Assembly (NCBI GenBank): GCA_937884235.1 | Contig: CALGBT010000572.1 | Span: 1-7,102, forward strand | Source of the DNA: an uncultured Pseudomonadota bacterium | GTDB lineage: Bacteria > Myxococcota_A > UBA9042 > CAIXZC01 | DNA length: 7,102 bases | Direction of reading: 5' to 3' | Shown: one piece after another, positions 6,187 to 7,102 of the stretch | Position numbering within the stretch: the stretch's first letter is position 1 | Layout: each line of letters begins with the position of its first letter | The notes under the pieces: model-generated | Databases searched by the model: none | Told to the model about the DNA's origin: nothing | What the model saw: only the letters and a program-made list of their open reading frames with translations | Program-made: the position numbers and the translations under genes

Positions 6187-7102
6187 CTACTTCTTTGGAG
6201 GCACCCCATTGGCCACCAACTCGCTGGCCAGCACAGCCATGGCGATGGCTCCGAGTTCGAGGTGGCGAGGGTTGACTGCGGCGAAGACGTCGTTGGCAGA
6301 ATGATGGTAGTCGAAGTAGCGCTGGGAATCGGGATAGAGGCCGATGGTCAGGGTGCCCAGTTCGGCCAGGGGGTTGATGTCGACACCGCCGTACCCCTCC
6401 TTGATGAAGGTCATGCCCAGGGGGGCGATGAGGGGGAGCCAGACCTGCAGGGACTTCACTTTCTCGGCATCGGCTTTGACGGTGAAACCCAGGGGCAGGA
6501 AGCCGCCGCGGTCCGATTCGATGGCCGCGAGGTGAGTCTCGGTCTGGCGTTCGGGGGCGATGGCATACGCCTTGCCCCCGGTGCCACCGAATTCTTCGTC
6601 CATGAACATCACTGCCCGAATAGTGCGTCGGGGCCGGACTCCAAGACTCTGGATGAGCCGCATGGCCTCCAACGTCTGGGCGCAGCCAGACCCATCGTCG
6701 TGCGCCCCGTCCCCGGCATCCCACGAGTCGAGGTGGCCGCCCAGGAGGACGATTTCGTTGGGTAGCTCACTGCCGGTGATGTCACCCACTACGTTGTGCG
6801 AGATCACTGGGTCCAACATCTGGCAGCCCAGGATCAGTTTCACTCGCACCGGCTGCTGCGCCGCCAGGGCATCGTGGAGGGCATCGGCGGCGATGAGGCT
6901 GAGTCCGGCTGCCGGGATTTTGGGCACATCATCCGCGTACTTCATGACGCCGGTATGAGGCACATCATCGTGGCGCATGGTCATGGAACGAACCAGCACC
7001 GCCACTGCCCCCACCGCGGCGGCCCGGGAGGCCGCGTGGACCCGCTGGTCCGCCGCCCCGCCATAGGCGTTGAAGGTATCGTAGCGGGTGGGGTCCATGG
7101 GC
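6187..7102 (-). CDS. M28 family metallopeptidase, carboxypeptidase Q-like, C-terminal part (cut by window edge)
   Basis: The visible 304 residues continue upstream beyond the window; the first ATG seen (7098) is not claimed as the start. Counting from that Met, residues 15-80 form part of a protease-associated (PA) insertion with 'LVRSMTMRHDDVPHTG' and 'DDVPKIPAAGLSLI', closely matching the carboxypeptidase Q (PGCP) family. The M28 zinc-site motifs are all present: GGHLDSWD (His122), AHDDGSG (Asp134/135), MDEEFGG (Glu168 as general base, Glu169 as ligand), ESDRGG (Asp196) and YFDYHHSAND (His265/266). The enzyme should be an active di-zinc exopeptidase. Family members are typically secreted, but the signal region is outside the window. 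The protein ends soon after the last metal ligand with a helical segment and PPKK, the usual layout, so the C-terminus is complete. Peptide substrate cannot be told from sequence. Confidence 0.95.
   Translation of the reverse strand, partial: PMDPTRYDTFNAYGGAADQRVHAASRAAAVGAVAVLVRSMTMRHDDVPHTGVMKYADDVPKIPAAGLSLIAADALHDALAAQQPVRVKLILGCQMLDPVISHNVVGDITGSELPNEIVLLGGHLDSWDAGDGAHDDGSGCAQTLEAMRLIQSLGVRPRRTIRAVMFMDEEFGGTGGKAYAIAPERQTETHLAAIESDRGGFLPLGFTVKADAEKVKSLQVWLPLIAPLGMTFIKEGYGGVDINPLAELGTLTIGLYPDSQRYFDYHHSANDVFAAVNPRHLELGAIAMAVLASELVANGVPPKK

Noticed and set aside
6164..6724. 186-codon frame on the minus strand inside the peptidase gene
   Set aside because: It overlaps the M28 catalytic region in another frame and its product is Arg/His/Pro-rich with no motif; the M28 frame holds all metal ligands.

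Overview
The window is a GC-rich stretch from a Gram-negative bacterium. The evidence is a lipoprotein signal peptide, a periplasmic peptidoglycan glycosyltransferase joined to an AsmA-like region, and a GspG-like pseudopilin relative. Large membrane proteins with cyclic-nucleotide-binding domains and M50-like cores, and GT51 enzymes with long N-terminal extensions, suggest a deltaproteobacterial or Myxococcota-type lineage. That placement is a low-confidence inference.

All five genes lie on the minus strand, so the reading order is right to left. (1) 7102-6187 is the C-terminal two thirds of an M28 carboxypeptidase Q-like metallopeptidase, cut by the window edge. (2) 6119-4014 is a 701-residue membrane protein. 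It has a PqqD-like N-terminal domain, an M50 (site-2 protease)-like core that has lost its HExxH motif, and two C-terminal cyclic-nucleotide-binding domains. (3) 3995-3504 is a small membrane-anchored protein with a GspG-like C-terminal half but no prepilin cleavage motif. It starts 18 bases after gene 2 and is very probably co-transcribed with it. (4) 3420-625 is a 931-residue bitopic protein with a long AsmA-like extracytoplasmic region and a complete C-terminal GT51 glycosyltransferase domain, without a transpeptidase. (5) 509-1 is the N-terminal 169 residues of a DUF3829-like lipoprotein, cut by the left edge.

Sigma70-type promoter candidates sit immediately upstream of genes 2, 4 and 5. 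For genes 2 and 4 the predicted transcription start and a good Shine-Dalgarno sequence favour a start codon (GTG and TTG) slightly downstream of the longest possible reading frame. The likely transcription units are therefore gene 1 (with upstream sequence unseen), genes 2+3, gene 4 and gene 5. I found no convincing intrinsic terminator, tRNA, rRNA, CRISPR array, insertion sequence or phage element.

The genes share a cell-envelope theme: a secreted or periplasmic peptidase, a signal-sensing membrane pseudoprotease, a pilin-fold periplasmic protein, a peptidoglycan polymerase and a lipoprotein. The least ordinary parts are the degenerate M50/tandem-CNB protein paired with the non-canonical pseudopilin, and the AsmA-like/GT51 fusion.
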